A stretch of DNA of 64,000 bases from Glycomyces sp. TRM65418 (GTDB taxonomy: Bacteria > Actinomycetota > Actinomycetes > Mycobacteriales > Micromonosporaceae). This document shows positions 21,645 to 29,232 of the stretch, piece by piece. The stretch covers positions 124,001 to 188,000 of the forward strand of contig NZ_JAJFAX010000007.1 in assembly GCF_019710475.1 (NCBI RefSeq), read 5' to 3'. Position numbers and translations under genes: made by a program. Each line of letters opens with the position of its first letter. Position 1 is the stretch's first letter. Below the pieces are notes generated by a model. It made no database searches, was not told the DNA's origin, and saw only the letters and a list, made by a program, of their open reading frames with translations.

Positions 21645-21833
21645 GGTTCCTCCTTCGAAGACGCCCGCCGGGCGGACGCCCGGCGTCCCCAGTACTGTCG
21701 CGCGCCCGGTCACGGGTCGGTCCCGGCCGCAGGCGGACGGACCCGTGACGGATTCATGACGTGACGGTCTTCCATGGGCGGCACCAGCATTCGAGGGCCC
21801 GAGACCCGGGCCCCCAGGGGAGGTGCGCTGCCG

Positions 21834-23381
21834 ATGACCGACGACCTGTTCACGACCGGCGACGAGGCCTGGTCCACCGCCGACGTCACTCCGGAACCGC
21901 CGACGTTCGAGTTCACGATCGCGTTCGGGGACGCCTCGGCGCTCGACTCGGGCGCGCGCGCCGGCTGCTCGGGCGCGTGCCCGCATCCCGTCGCGCATCC
22001 CGCGGAGGAGGACTGGGTGCACCTGGTCTCGGCGGTGCCGGTGGAGGGACAGCGGGACCGGTTCACGCCGCGGTGCGAGGGCATGGCGTATCCGACCGAG
22101 GCGGACTTCCGGGCCGCGGTGGGCGCGGTGCGGCCCGAGGACGCCGACGCGTTCTCGTCGCAGCGTCTGCGCAGCGGCTGGACCGACGAGGTGGCGTCGG
22201 TGGCCGGGACCTGGCCGGAGCGGTTGAAGTCGAAACTGGCGGCGCTGTCGGAGGGCTGGGCCGGCGAGGACTTCGACGCGTTCGCCGCCCAGGCGGACCA
22301 GGCGCGGGCGCTGGTGGAGGGCGCACTCGACGACATCGAGGCCACCGTGGCGGAACTGGAGCGCCGGGAGACGGCGATCTACACCCTGCAAGGCGGGGAC
22401 TCGGGCGAGATCCCTTACCCCGCACCGATGGTCGGCATCGAGGGCGAGTGGTCGAACCTGGTGGCGCTGCACGTGCGGCCCGCTTGGTGGCACGGCGAGT
22501 GCATCACGATGACCTGCGAGGAGGCCGAGAAGGCCTTGGAGCTGGCGGGCGCGGACACCGGGCTCGCGACCGAGGTGCGGGAGTTCATCGAGGAACGCGT
22601 GGGCGCGAACCTCTTGGGGCTCGGATCGCCGGTGTCGGACGTGCGGGCGCTCGCGGGCGAGGAGGCCCGGGAGGTCTTCACCGACCGGGTCGGGGCCGAG
22701 CTGGCGGCGTACGTCGAGCGGCGGGCCGCGATCGACGAGGCGATCGCGGAGAAGCGGGCCGGGCAGAGCGAGGAGCTCGCGGCGGTGCGGACCACGAGCG
22801 AGGTGCGGCCGTACCCGAGCTCGGCCGACGTGTCCCATATGGACATGATGGCGCCGGAGGCGGAACGCCCCGCGGCACCGGTCGCGCCGCGGACCACGGA
22901 GAACCCGAGCCCGGTGCCGCCGGGCGGCGACGGCTCGGCGAGCGAGACGGGCGCGAGCACCACCGATGAATCCCCTTGGGACGACGCCGAGGACGACGAC
23001 GGCGCGACGTCGGGCGGCCTCGCGAGCGGCGGTCCCGGCAGCGGCGGCCCGGGCGGGACCGGCGGGTCCTTCGGGTCCGGCGGCGGGACGGGGCGGGTGG
23101 GCGGCGTGACGACGCCCGGCGGGACCGTGCCGCAGGGGCTGTTCGGCCCGGCGGTCACCGGCGCGACGCCCGGCACCGCGGCGAGCACGTCGGGGACGAG
23201 CGGCACCAGGACCGGCACTGTTCAAGGCCCGCAGGGCGGTGCGCCCGGCAGGAGCGGCAAGGCCCCCGCGAATACCGGCGACGACGAGAAGGACGGCGAG
23301 GCGAAACCGGACGGCCCGGCCCGGCGGGAGACCGGGAACGTCTGGGGCTACGTGAAGCCGAACGAGGACCCCTACAACTGA
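21834..23381 (+). CDS. Large WXG100-like protein with Gly-rich tail
   Basis: 515 residues. Two predicted helices around residues 110-180 contain a WxG turn, W142-A-G144, in the context LSEGWAGEDFDAFAAQAD, the hallmark of WXG100 ESX substrates. A second helical domain (about 200-320) follows, then an extended Pro/Ser/Gly/Thr tail. The product ends GNVWGYVKPNEDPYN, sharing the VWG end with the divergent 388-residue protein. There is no signal peptide. The ATG at 21834 has GGGGAGG upstream; open frame before it (21774) is not needed. It is the first gene of a two-gene operon, 24 bp before the small helical partner. Export by a type VII system encoded elsewhere is inferred. Confidence 0.7.
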   Translation: MTDDLFTTGDEAWSTADVTPEPPTFEFTIAFGDASALDSGARAGCSGACPHPVAHPAEEDWVHLVSAVPVEGQRDRFTPRCEGMAYPTEADFRAAVGAVRPEDADAFSSQRLRSGWTDEVASVAGTWPERLKSKLAALSEGWAGEDFDAFAAQADQARALVEGALDDIEATVAELERRETAIYTLQGGDSGEIPYPAPMVGIEGEWSNLVALHVRPAWWHGECITMTCEEAEKALELAGADTGLATEVREFIEERVGANLLGLGSPVSDVRALAGEEAREVFTDRVGAELAAYVERRAAIDEAIAEKRAGQSEELAAVRTTSEVRPYPSSADVSHMDMMAPEAERPAAPVAPRTTENPSPVPPGGDGSASETGASTTDESPWDDAEDDDGATSGGLASGGPGSGGPGGTGGSFGSGGGTGRVGGVTTPGGTVPQGLFGPAVTGATPGTAASTSGTSGTRTGTVQGPQGGAPGRSGKAPANTGDDEKDGEAKPDGPARRETGNVWGYVKPNEDPYN

Positions 23382-23405
23382 CCACCGCGGAGGAAGGACG
23401 AGGCA

Positions 23406-23732
23406 ATGGGCGAGCGGATCTTCGACCCGGAGGCGATCGGCGAATACCGGCGCTTCCTGACGGAGCTGATCGACGAACTCGAGCACGAGGTGATCCCGGT
23501 GATGACGACCGGGACGCTGAGCCGGGCCCCGGCGTTCGGCACCGCGCCGGGCGCGGCCGAGAACGCGACGGAGCAGTACCTGGAGTTCCACGCGGCGATG
23601 TGGCGGAACCTCCAGCACCTGCGGGGGACGCTGCACGGCATGGACGCCGCGCTCGCGGAGACGACCAGCGGCGACGACGTCGCCTTCACCTTCGAGTTCG
23701 GCGCGGTGGACCCCACGAACGGCGCGACCTGA
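23406..23732 (+). CDS. Small WXG100-like helical-hairpin protein
   Basis: 108 residues. Two helices, EAIGEYRRFLTELIDELEHEV and NATEQYLEFHAAMWRNLQHLRGTLHGM, are joined by a turn around TGTLSRAPAFG. The size and shape fit WXG100/EspC-like ESX proteins, although no WxG turn is present. The ATG lies behind AGGAAGGACGAGG and follows the 515-residue WXG protein by 24 bp, so the two are probably co-expressed and may form a secreted pair. It ends before a strong bidirectional hairpin. Confidence 0.65.
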   Translation: MGERIFDPEAIGEYRRFLTELIDELEHEVIPVMTTGTLSRAPAFGTAPGAAENATEQYLEFHAAMWRNLQHLRGTLHGMDAALAETTSGDDVAFTFEFGAVDPTNGAT

Positions 23733-23844
23733 GGCGAGCCGCGGACGCCGCCCCCGACGGCGGCGCGAGCCGCCGCGGCGCCCCGGAGCGGGCCCCCGGC
23801 GTCGGCGCCCGAGCGGTACGAGAGCGGGCGCCGGCTTGCAACGG

Positions 23845-23884
23845 CAGAGCGCCCGCCGGCACTGTCGTGCGGGCGGGCGCTCTG
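23845..23884. terminator. Bidirectional hairpin between convergent genes
   Basis: CAGAGCGCCCGCC (23845-23857) pairs perfectly with 23872-23884, with an inner GCAC/GTGC helix. It separates the ESX-like operon from the acyl-CoA dehydrogenase. Confidence 0.75.
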
Positions 23885-23983
23885 CGCATGCCTTGTCGGC
23901 GGCCGCCGCCGACCGGCGGCGACCTGCGGTCCGCTCGGCGGCCTCCCTCGACGGTCGGCCGCCGCGTGCGGCTCGTCCCCCGG

Positions 23984-25822
23984 CTAGAAGGCCTCGTCCG
24001 GCAGGTCCATCGCGGTCAGGTCCGCCGCCTCGACGACCTTGCGGTCGGCGGTGAGGCGCGGCAGGACCTCCTTGGCGAAGAACTTCGCCGAGGCGACCTT
24101 GCCCCGGTAGAAGTCGTCGTCCGCGCCCTCGTCGAGCTTGCGCTGCGCGACCTCGGCCTGCCGCAGCAGCAGCCAGCCGACCATCAGGTCGCCCACCGCC
24201 AGCAGCAGCCGCCGCGAGTGCAGCCCGGCCTTGTACAGCTCGCGCGGCTCGTCGCCCATCGCGGCCATCAGCGCGGGCTGGAGCGCCTCGATGGTGCCCT
24301 GCACGTCGCCGAGCGCCCGCAGGACCTTCCCGCGCACCTCTTCGAGCTCCGCGTGGCCGTCCTGCGTGGACTCCATGATCTCGCCGGCGACGGCCATGAG
24401 CGCCTCGCCGTTGTCCTTGAGGATCTTGCGGAACAGGAAGTCGAGGCTCTGGATCGCGGTCGTGCCCTCGTAGAGCGTGTCGATCTTCGCGTCGCGCACG
24501 TACTGCTCCAGGGGGTAGTCCTGGAGGTAGCCCGAGCCGCCGAAGGTCTGGAGCGACTCCGAGCTCAGCAGCTCGTACGCCCGCTCCGAACCGCAGCCCT
24601 TGACCAGCGGCAGCAGCAGGTCGTTGATCCTCTTGGCCGTCTCCGCGGCCTCCGCGTCGCCCTCGATCTCGGCCAGGCGCGCCTTGTCCTGCCACGACGC
24701 GGTGTACGACACCAGCGCCCGCAGGCCCTCGGCGTAGCTCTTCTGCAGCAGCAGCGAGCGGCGCACGTCCGGGTGCTTGATGATCGGGACGCGCGGCGAG
24801 GTCTTGTCCGAGGACTTGAGCAGGTCCGGGCCCTGGAGGCGGCTCTTCGCGTAGTCGAGCGCGTTGAGGTAACCCGTGGAGAGCGTGGCGATCGCCTTGG
24901 TGCCCACCATCATCCGCGCGTACTCGATGATGAGGAACATCTGGCGGATGCCCTCGTGCTTCTCGCCGAGGAGCCAGCCCTTCGCGGGCGCCTTCTCGCC
25001 GAAGGTGAGCTCGGCGGTCGCGGAGACCTTGAGGCCCATCTTGTGCTCGATGTTGGTGACGTTCACGCCGTTGCGCTCGCCGAGCTCGCCCGTGGCCGGG
25101 TCGAACAGGTACTTGGGGACGATGAACAGGCTCAGGCCCTTGGTGCCCGGTCCGCCCACGCCCGCTTCGCCCACGGGGCGGGCGAGCACGTAGTGGATGA
25201 TGTTGTCGGTCATGTCCTGGTCGCCCGAGGTGATGAACCGCTTGACGCCCTCGATGTGCCAGGAGCCGTCCGGCTGCTTGTAGGCCTTGGTCGTGCCCGC
25301 GCCGACGTCGGAGCCCGCGTCGGGCTCGGTGAGGACCATCGTGGCGCCCCAGCCCTTCTCGACGAAGAGCTTGGCCCACTCCTGCTGCTCCTCGGTGCCC
25401 TCGAGGTACGCGGTGTGCGCGAACGAGGAGCCCGCGGCGTACATCCACAGCGCGGGGTTGGCGCCGAGCACGAGCTCGGCGAGCGACCACCAGAGCATGC
25501 GCGGCGCCACGGTGCCGCCGAGGACCTCCGGCAGGTCGAGGCGCCAGTACTCGGCGTCGATGAAGGCCTTGTACGCCTTCTTGAAGGCATCGGGCAGCGT
25601 CACCGAGTGCGTGGCGGGGTCGAACACGGGCGGGTTGCGGTCGCCCTCGACGAAGCCCGCGGAGAGCTCCTCCTCGGAGAGGCGTGCCAGCTCGGTCAGG
25701 ATGTCGCGGGCGGTGGCCTCGTCCAGGTCCGCGAAGGCCTCGTGTGCGAGGATCTTGTCCGCTCCGAAGACCTCGAAGAGATTGAACTCCAGGTCTCGAA
25801 GGTTGTGGCGGAAGTGCGTCAT
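23984..25822 (-). CDS. Acyl-CoA dehydrogenase, large (about 600-aa) type
   Basis: A 612-residue flavoprotein of fatty-acid beta-oxidation that oxidises acyl-CoA to enoyl-CoA with FAD. It has the extended FadE/DmdC-like form. Visible motifs: the FAD/substrate loop [19 protein letters not shown] near residues 161-179, [10 protein letters not shown], the middle strand domain, and the catalytic-glutamate loop [14 protein letters not shown] near 446-459. A C-terminal helical domain continues to LPDEAF. The ATG at 25822 follows GGAGG. Two TTAC-N6-GTAA palindromes just upstream suggest TetR-type control, with the regulator encoded elsewhere. It is convergent with the ESX-like operon. High confidence. 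Confidence 0.95.
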   Translation of the reverse strand: MTHFRHNLRDLEFNLFEVFGADKILAHEAFADLDEATARDILTELARLSEEELSAGFVEGDRNPPVFDPATHSVTLPDAFKKAYKAFIDAEYWRLDLPEVLGGTVAPRMLWWSLAELVLGANPALWMYAAGSSFAHTAYLEGTEEQQEWAKLFVEKGWGATMVLTEPDAGSDVGAGTTKAYKQPDGSWHIEGVKRFITSGDQDMTDNIIHYVLARPVGEAGVGGPGTKGLSLFIVPKYLFDPATGELGERNGVNVTNIEHKMGLKVSATAELTFGEKAPAKGWLLGEKHEGIRQMFLIIEYARMMVGTKAIATLSTGYLNALDYAKSRLQGPDLLKSSDKTSPRVPIIKHPDVRRSLLLQKSYAEGLRALVSYTASWQDKARLAEIEGDAEAAETAKRINDLLLPLVKGCGSERAYELLSSESLQTFGGSGYLQDYPLEQYVRDAKIDTLYEGTTAIQSLDFLFRKILKDNGEALMAVAGEIMESTQDGHAELEEVRGKVLRALGDVQGTIEALQPALMAAMGDEPRELYKAGLHSRRLLLAVGDLMVGWLLLRQAEVAQRKLDEGADDDFYRGKVASAKFFAKEVLPRLTADRKVVEAADLTAMDLPDEAF

Positions 25823-25835
25823 TGCGGGTCCTCCA

Positions 25836-25874
25836 TTACTCGGTGGTAACCCTCATCATATTACCCGTCAGTAA
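25836..25874. promoter_or_regulatory. Twin TTAC-N6-GTAA operators
   Basis: TTAC-TCGGTG-GTAA at 25836-25849 and TTAC-CCGTCA-GTAA at 25861-25874, centres 25 bp apart, lie 14-52 bp ahead of the acyl-CoA dehydrogenase start. Two equal sites in an AT-rich patch fit a TetR-family fatty-acid regulator. Confidence 0.65.
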
Positions 25875-26120
25875 GTACCTCAAGTATCCCGCAGTGAAGA
25901 CCGTCTGCCCAGGTTTCCCCCGGCGTGGCGCGGTCGGATTCTCGACGGAACCGGCGACCCGCGACCGCCGGACCCGGGCGCCCCGCGCGACCCCCTCGAC
26001 CGGCCGCCGTCCTTCGATCGAGTGAGCGTCCCCCGGAATGCCGTTCCCGCCGTAACCTGCGCACCCGTGCCTCGTTGAACCGGACAGCAGACCGCCTGTG
26101 CGAACCCACCAGGAGCACCC

Positions 26121-26255
26121 ATGATCCGAGCCGTCGCCGACCGCATCGCCTCGCGCGCGCGACCCGCCTACATCGGCCGCCACCGCCGCGTACGACCCGT
26201 CCTCCACCGCGTCTTCCGCATCGGCGTCGCACCGGCCGAGGGGATCGCGCAGTGA
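26121..26255 (+). CDS. Arg-rich micro-ORF A, 44 aa
   Basis: 44 residues, MIRAVADRIASRARPAYIGR at the start, with 11 arginines and 3 histidines. It has a good ribosome site (AGGAG, 5 bp before the ATG), third codon positions almost all G or C, and a stop that overlaps the next start in a GTGA. I recognise no family. It could form an amphipathic, strongly basic helix that binds nucleic acid or membrane. The chance of a random high-GC ORF remains, but the ribosome site and coupling argue for translation. Confidence 0.45.
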   Translation: MIRAVADRIASRARPAYIGRHRRVRPVLHRVFRIGVAPAEGIAQ

Positions 26256-26356
26256 ACTTCCCCCGCCGCCTCCCCGTGCGCCTCACCAAACGCCGCCGCT
26301 CCCACGTCAGACTCCGCACCCTGCGGCGCTGCCGCCTGGGACCGAGCGCACGCTGA
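26252..26356 (+). CDS. Arg-rich micro-ORF B, 34 aa
   Basis: 34 residues beginning with the GTG at 26252, coupled by a 4-bp overlap to micro-ORF A. Twelve of the 34 residues are Arg, with one Lys-Arg-Arg-Arg run, one His and a single Cys (RTLRRCRLG). Codon use is like the real genes nearby. No family is recognised. Together with ORF A it would give a pair of very basic peptides from one transcript. Confidence 0.4.
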   Translation: MNFPRRLPVRLTKRRRSHVRLRTLRRCRLGPSAR

Positions 26357-26482
26357 CGCCGCGCGAAGCCGCCCCCGGCGCGGCTTCGACGCCCAGTCCG
26401 CCGGCAATCGCCTTCAGAACGCGCCTCGGGCCCGATCGTCTCCACCACGCGGCCGGCTCCGGAACTCCGACGTCCGCAGCGC

Positions 26483-27556
26483 TCAGTCCACACCCGGCCG
26501 ATAATCCAAGAGCAGCAACGCGATGTCATCGGTCAGCGGACCGCCCACCCAGCGCCGCAGCGCCGACTCCAACGACGCCAGCCCGTCCCCCACGTTCCCA
26601 TGGCCGATCAGGCTCCAAGCCCGCTCCCGGATCGGGAAGAACTCCCCGTCCTTCCGGGCCTCCGCCAGACCATCCGTGTACAGGAAGATCCGGTCCCCCG
26701 GCTGGAGCCGCAACGTGAGCTCCCGCGCCGACGGGCTCAGACCCAGCGGCGGCGCCATCGACTCGGGCTCCAGGTACGTCGCCACCCCGTCGCGCACCAG
26801 CATCGGCGGCGGATGCCCGCAATTGAGGATCTCCAGGGTCCCCCCGCGCTCCTGCAGCAGGACCGCGGTCACGAAGTCCTCGTCCCCCGCGTTCCGCGCC
26901 ACCGCGTGGTCCAGATCCGCGATCATGCAGCGCTGGTCGGCGCGCTCGAACGCCACATGCCGGTACGACCCCAGCACGGTCGAGGAGAGCCGCACCGCGT
27001 CCAGGCCCTTGCCGCGCACGTCGCCGATGATGATCCGCACCCCGAACTCGGTGTTCAGCGCCTCGTACAGGTCCCCGCCGATCTCCGCACCCGAACGCGC
27101 CGAGACGTACCGCGCGGCGATGTCGAACGGCCCCAACCGCTCCCCGATCGGCCGCAGAATCGCCTGCTGCACCACCGAGGCCAGCTGCGTCAACCGCCGC
27201 ATCCGCTCGTCGTCCCTTTCGCGCACGATCGCGACGGCCGCCGAGATGACCACCGCCACCGCCACGACCAGGAAGTCCACGCCCCGCTGGGCCACCGCGG
27301 CCAAGGCGAAGTCGTGGAGGACCCACAGATAGGCGAAGGCCGCCCCGATGCTCGCCAGCCCCACCCCGGCCACCCACCGCCACGGCAGGAACGCCGAGGC
27401 CGCCAAGGGAGGCAGCGCCAGCCACGAGACCGCGTGCGAGTCGTCGCGAACGGTCAGACGCAGCCCGACCAGGACGACCACGACGGCGAACGCGGCGGTG
27501 AACGCCGTCCGCACCGAGGGCGCCGACCAGCCCTGCCAGCGGTCAGCGCGTGCCAT
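26483..27556 (-). CDS. SpoIIE/PP2C-type phosphatase with membrane N-terminus
   Basis: 357 residues. Four or five hydrophobic helices occupy about residues 12-115, a short linker follows (VRERDDERMRRLTQLASVVQQAIL), then a SpoIIE-type PP2C phosphatase domain (about 150-357). Metal-binding motifs are visible: AEIGGDLYEAL, IIIGDVRGKGLDA, the later NCGHPPPML, and LYTDGLAEARKDG and LTDDIALLLL near the end. Such proteins dephosphorylate anti-sigma antagonists in partner-switching stress pathways. No partner kinase or antagonist gene is adjacent. The ATG at 27556 follows GGAGG with good spacing; an ATG at 27586 behind GGAAGGAGG is an alternative that would add 10 residues. Confidence 0.9.
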   Translation of the reverse strand: MARADRWQGWSAPSVRTAFTAAFAVVVVLVGLRLTVRDDSHAVSWLALPPLAASAFLPWRWVAGVGLASIGAAFAYLWVLHDFALAAVAQRGVDFLVVAVAVVISAAVAIVRERDDERMRRLTQLASVVQQAILRPIGERLGPFDIAARYVSARSGAEIGGDLYEALNTEFGVRIIIGDVRGKGLDAVRLSSTVLGSYRHVAFERADQRCMIADLDHAVARNAGDEDFVTAVLLQERGGTLEILNCGHPPPMLVRDGVATYLEPESMAPPLGLSPSARELTLRLQPGDRIFLYTDGLAEARKDGEFFPIRERAWSLIGHGNVGDGLASLESALRRWVGGPLTDDIALLLLDYRPGVD

Positions 27557-27766
27557 CGTCGGCCTCCGTCGCAACGTTGTGCGCATATGGGTGAATGCCT
27601 CCTTCCTACCGGATCGCGGCCGGGTCGCCCGCGCGTTCGCCCAAGCTCCTGCGCAGGAGGTCCGGATTCGGGCGCGGGGGTGCCGCGCCCAGGACGCGCC
27701 CGACCGGAACCGGGGGATGCGCGCGCCCGCATGCGTTCGAGGGCGAAGCCGGGATCCTACGCGCCG

Positions 27767-27969
27767 CGAACGCACGGTTCGCGAGCCTCGCCGAAGCCGC
27801 GAACCCTTGACGTGCAAGCTTCACCACGGCTTGCACACGTACGGTTCGCCGGCTTCGCCGAGCACTGCACGTTCATGACTCACAGGCTTCGCCACACTGT
27901 GCACCTGCATGGCTCGTCAGCTCCGCCGAGCGCTGCACATGTATGGCTCGCAAGCTTCGCCAAGACTAG
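27767..27969. repeat. Six-copy tandem array, 34-bp unit
   Basis: Four clear 34-bp units begin at 27834, 27868, 27902 and 27936, with two more diverged units at 27767 and 27800. The shared core is GCTTCGCC flanked by CAC at the start and CTG at the end. There are no spacers between units, and 34 is not a multiple of three, so this is a DNA repeat and not a peptide repeat. An additional hairpin, GGTTCGCG with CGCGAACC (27776-27805), lies in the first units. Confidence 0.8.
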
Positions 27970-28244
27970 ACTTCGACCGTCGTCGATGGAACACCCGGAG
28001 TGCCGGACCCGATTCGACCATCGCCGATGTGAAGATCGTAATGGTCGACGCGGCGCTTCCGGGCGTGGAGGACGCCGCCGAGAGGGTGACGGTCAAGTCT
28101 GTGCGTTCGGTCGGCCGCGAACGCCGAACGGCCCCTTCGCGCCTCCACTGTTCGGCCGGTGCGAACCGCCTCGGGCTGGGCACGCGTCGCCGCGACGGGA
28201 GGGCCGGACGGGGCCGGCGCGCCCCAGCGGCGCCGGAGGGCGGC

Positions 28245-28769
28245 GTGATCGACGGCGCTGGCGCGACCGCCTCGCGCTATGCGAAAGTTGAACGCGTGCA
28301 GTACACGCTTTCGCGGACTCCGTTCGCCAGCCCTGTGGCGCAGATGCTCTGCGCCGAGATCCACCAGGAGTACGTCCGCCGCTACGGCGGCGGCGACGAG
28401 ACGGAGCTGGGCGACGACGACTTCGACCCGCCGAACGGCGACTTCTTCGTGGCCTACGGCGAGGACGGCGATCCGCTCGGCTGCGGCGGCTGGCGGGCGC
28501 ACGGCGACGACGACGCCGAGATGAAGCGCGTCTACGTCCGCGAGAGCGCCCGGCGGCGCGGCCTGGCCCGGCTGCTCGTGGCGGCCGTGGAGGACTCGGC
28601 CGCGCAGGCGGGGCGCAAGCGCGTCATCCTCGAGACCGGCCCGCGCCAGCCCGAGGCCCTCAGCATGTACGAGACGCTCGGCTACGTCCCGGTCCGGCCC
28701 TTCGGCTTCTACGCCTGCACCGAGGGCTCGATCCACCTGGGCAAGGAGCTGCGCTCCGAACACGCCTGA
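28245..28769 (+). CDS. GNAT-family N-acetyltransferase
   Basis: About 174 residues (157 if the GTG at 28296 is used). The GNAT core reads DGDPLGCGGWRAHGDDDAEMKRVYV, then the acetyl-CoA-binding loop RESARRRGLARLLVAAVEDSA, followed by RVILETGPRQPEALSMYETLGY. The MKRVYVxxxxRRRGLAR pattern is the pyrophosphate-binding motif A. The substrate is unknown. The GTG at 28245 has GGAGGG 4 bp upstream; the 28296 GTG starts closer to the domain. Open frame continues upstream into the tandem repeats but is not protein-like there. Hairpins follow the stop. Confidence 0.88.
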   Translation: MIDGAGATASRYAKVERVQYTLSRTPFASPVAQMLCAEIHQEYVRRYGGGDETELGDDDFDPPNGDFFVAYGEDGDPLGCGGWRAHGDDDAEMKRVYVRESARRRGLARLLVAAVEDSAAQAGRKRVILETGPRQPEALSMYETLGYVPVRPFGFYACTEGSIHLGKELRSEHA

Positions 28770-28787
28770 CCGAGGCACCGGACGGGA

Positions 28788-28807
28788 CGAGGGCGGCTGC
28801 GCCCTCG
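28788..28807 (+). terminator. Hairpin after GNAT gene
   Basis: CGAGGGCG-GCTG-CGCCCTCG, perfect 8-bp stem, 18 bp after the stop codon. A second GC-rich hairpin (28858-28886, 9-bp stem) stands just before the tRNA promoter. Confidence 0.6.
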
Positions 28808-28893
28808 GCCGCGGCCCGCTCCGGCATCGCCGCAGCGCCCAGATCGAAAAGAACGCGGCGGCGGGGTCGCCAAGCCGCCCCGCCGCGGCCTTG

Positions 28894-28899
28894 TATACT
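28894..28899 (+). promoter_or_regulatory. -10 element of tRNA-Gly
   Basis: TATACT, 28 bp upstream of the mature tRNA 5' end, in a short AT-rich patch. No clear -35 element. Confidence 0.45.
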
Positions 28900-28927
28900 T
28901 CGGTTCGGCTCTGTTCGCCAGAGTTCG

Positions 28928-29001
28928 CGGGTGTAGTTCACTGGTAGAATGCGACCTTCCCAAGGTTGAGAAGCGGGTTCGATTCCCGTCACCCGCTCCA
29001 C
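28928..29001 (+). tRNA. tRNA-Gly (anticodon CCC)
   Basis: 74 nt including an encoded CCA. The acceptor stem GCGGGTG pairs with CACCCGC, the D stem is GTTC/GAAT, the anticodon stem CGACC/GGTTG encloses the loop TTCCCAA with anticodon CCC, and the T arm GCGGG-TTCGATT-CCCGT is complete. It decodes GGG glycine codons. A terminator begins 8 bp later. There is no sign of an integrated element here. Confidence 0.95.
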
Positions 29002-29009
29002 GAGATTCA

Positions 29010-29042
29010 CGGCCGTCCCGGTTCACCGGGGCGGCCGTTTCG
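29010..29042 (+). terminator. Terminator of tRNA-Gly
   Basis: ACGGCCGTCCCGG pairs with 29027-29039 around a TTCA tetraloop and is followed by TTT. The 13-bp stem has one G-T pair. Confidence 0.8.
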
Positions 29043-29128
29043 CTGTCCCCGGCTTCCCCGCGCTCCCCTCTTCCACCTGCATTCCCATGCTTGCGCCTGG
29101 ACCGCGATAGGCCCTAAGAGAGACCCTC

Positions 29129-29157
29129 TTCACTTTTTCCGGGGGCATCTGTAGTAT
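29129..29157 (+). promoter_or_regulatory. Candidate promoter of CUT1 sugar operon
   Basis: TTCACT (29129-29134) and TAGTAT (29152-29157) with a 17-bp spacer, about 76 bp ahead of the binding-protein start codon. The two operator-like repeats lie directly downstream. Confidence 0.5.
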
Positions 29158-29165
29158 GACGCAAT

Positions 29166-29199
29166 CGAAAGTTTCCGAGATTTATTCCGGAAGTTTCGG
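29166..29199. promoter_or_regulatory. Two GAAA-G-TTTC-type operator repeats
   Basis: CGAAAGTTTCCG (29166-29177) and CCGGAAGTTTCGG (29187-29199) are near-palindromes with the same GGAA/GAAA-G-TTTC core, spaced 21-22 bp. They cover the transcription start region, a typical repressor position. The pattern recalls GAAA-Nx-TTTC sites of Streptomyces xylo-oligosaccharide regulators, which is inference only. Confidence 0.55.
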
Positions 29200-29232
29200 C
29201 CAACCCTTCATCCCTCGAAAGGACGGACTCCC

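Noticed and set aside
22976..25849. 957-codon plus-strand frame across the ESX operon end and the acyl-CoA dehydrogenase
   Set aside because: It runs through a terminator and opposite a well-conserved enzyme; no family match or start site.
27767..27969. CRISPR array
   Set aside because: The 34-bp units abut one another with no unique spacers, and there are no cas genes in the window.
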